From Diadema setosum (Eukaryota > Echinodermata > Echinoidea > Diadematoida > Diadematidae): 64,000 nucleotides of DNA. The stretch lies in assembly GCF_964275005.1 (NCBI RefSeq), contig NC_092702.1, forward strand, positions 8,542,330 to 8,606,329, read 5' to 3'. Both the position numbers and the translations under genes were made by a program. This document shows positions 62,464-64,000 of this stretch, one piece after another. The stretch's first letter is position 1. Each line of letters starts with the position of its first letter. Under the pieces are notes generated by a model. The model was given only the letters and a program-made list of their open reading frames with translations, did no database searches and had not been told where the DNA came from.

Positions 62464-62732
62464 TACAGGGAAGCCTCGTTACAACAAGCTTCTTGCAACC
62501 ACTTGAATTACCTGTTCCATCTCATTATATCAGGGGCAAACAAGGGGCTTGCAAATTACCTTGTTATATCAGGCATCTGGGCCCCCGTTTTATCAAAAGA
62601 TATGATCGATAATAAATTTTCTTACCACACAGGCTGCCATAGACTTATCATAGAAATGAACTATATAATCAATTATACCTCTTCATAAAACAGGGCCCTG
62701 ACCTTGTTGTGATGAGGTTCCACGTGACTGTA
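62464..62732. mobile_element. Pogo/Tigger-like MITE carrying a nested MITE
   Basis: The left end, GGAAGCCTCGTTACAACAAG, mirrors the right end, which in reverse reads GGAACCTCATCACAACAAGG. TACA lies at both outer limits, consistent with TA duplication. CCTCGTTATAACGA-type ends are known from pogo/Tigger elements. The 110-120-bp MITE at 62580-62700 sits inside. Confidence 0.5.
62580..62700. mobile_element. 110-bp MITE, copy 2
   Basis: Same family as 58830-58940, about 85% similar by eye, and inserted within the larger MITE. Confidence 0.75.
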
Positions 62733-64000
62733 CATGTAATACAACATGTGGCTTTCTTTCACACGAGCAATCTCTTTTGTGTTCATACTGCATAAAACAA
62801 GGTCTTGTCAGTATAACAAGGTCTTGTCAGTATAATTACCATGGCATTGCCAGGTACCCATCTATACATATGAATCACAGGGACACAGTGGGCACAACAT
62901 TTTGTCCATGGATGAGAATACTGGACCACATTAGAACCACAAACCAGTCAGTGACTTATAAACTGTACCACAGTGCCCCCTGTTGCTAACCAGCCCACTC
63001 TATAGATGTTCTCCTTACACAACTGATGAAGTAACCAGTAAAGTTCTAATTAAAGACAAAACAGGATATTCCAAAAAATTCATATTTGATAGTTTGTCAC
63101 CATGCACCAAAAAATTAAAAGTAGGATGTGCTGGGCACAGTACATGACGTCTGAAAATTATTAAGACTGCGATAAGATGTAACTCATCAGCCTGTGCTGT
63201 ACGCAGGCATGCTATATTGAAACTGTGCTAACGATATTGCATTTCACGTAAGAAAGCATATACGTTCTTGTATCATGACATGATTGCAATGCATTGAATA
63301 TAATTCAAAAGGCCTCAAAATGAGCTGCACCCCAACCTGAAGTCAAAATCAAACCTGTACCATTATGGAGCTAAAAAAAAAAAGGATTCAAATACAGGAT
63401 GTACCTGATATGTACATGAATGAGCAGCTGTGTTATTTACCTCACAGCCACAGTAATTTTACTCTGTGACGAAGAAATTCAGATCCACATGTAGACACAC
63501 TTGAACTGGTTGATAAAGCGCTGAACTTTCATGTATTGAAACTATAGAAAACACATACATTTTTCTCAAAAAATACCGGTAAAGCTCTCATACATGATTT
63601 TCTACGACATGTATATGGCCTGCACAGACGAAAGAGTTCAATCTATTTCCCATCCAATTTCATTCAAGCTTTCCATCTTATACATCTAAAGAAGTAATGG
63701 ATAGAATGTTTCTATTACTGTACAGAGAATGATACTGATGATATTTCTGTCTTGTACATCATACTCTGTAGATCATGGTTTCATGGTTGTGGAGAAAAAA
63801 AAAAAGACTGCACAAGAAAAATATGTGACATGCATTGCAAACACCTTGGCACACACACAAAGAGAGATTGGCTCGTGGAAACACTGCTTCTGTACAGACA
63901 AGTTACCAGACATCAGTCTCAAAACCAGTACTTAGTGCAAGCATTCATATACACACATAACGGACAGTGTTTTTAAACAGCGCCCTCTTTTTCATCTCTT
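62733..64000. other. No gene recognised
   Basis: Contains a 22-bp tandem duplication (ACAAGGTCTTGTCAGTATA) at about 62797-62838. Open frames to 74 codons near 63729-63976 have no motifs. Confidence 0.5.

Overview
This is a repeat-rich, AT-rich stretch of an animal genome. One host gene can be supported: a three-exon two-pore-domain potassium channel at 45601-48809 on the + strand. Its introns have consensus splice sites, and one of them splits the GYG codons of the first pore loop. Almost everything else is mobile DNA and its debris. The mix of L2- and CR1/Crack-like LINEs, MITEs, foldback elements and AGGTCA-rich repeats suggests a marine invertebrate deuterostome, perhaps an echinoderm. That assignment is an inference from general character, not a database match.

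Layout. 1-1014: no gene. 1015-5271: a decayed LINE with a zinc-knuckle ORF1 and an ORF2 broken many times. 5272-10600: unannotated apart from a 31-bp minisatellite near 7.9 kb. 10.6-11.7 kb: the 3' end of another LINE. 14.5-24.7 kb: a young L2-like LINE with a long open reading frame, split cleanly by a young LTR retrotransposon (15286-22057, - strand) whose two 186-bp LTRs look identical by eye. 25.5-34.4 kb: a nest of inverted-repeat elements, namely a MITE candidate, a 1.1-kb palindrome, an L2/SINE tail, and a 6.3-kb foldback element whose arms are tandem units packed with nuclear-receptor half-sites. 34.8-41 kb: LINE tails, a 208-bp hairpin MITE, a 53-bp minisatellite of about 20 copies, and a 160-bp tandem array of 8 copies. 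41.4-44.4 kb: MITEs and LINE tails. 45.5-48.8 kb: the potassium channel gene. 49.6-53.9 kb: a 1.07-kb direct duplication flanking two other repeats. 55.5-58.05 kb: a TIR element with internal tandem units. 58-64 kb: microsatellites and small nested MITEs, otherwise nothing recognised.

The genes do not form a pathway. The main story is repeat biology: element-in-element insertion with a reconstructable target site, and three unrelated repeat families that each carry clustered AGGTCA half-sites (DR4/ER4/IR1, DR1/DR2 and DR1 arrangements), so they could spread nuclear-receptor binding sites. No tRNA, rRNA, CRISPR array or bacterial-type operon was seen. Coordinates of repeats are read by eye and most are good to a few to tens of bases.
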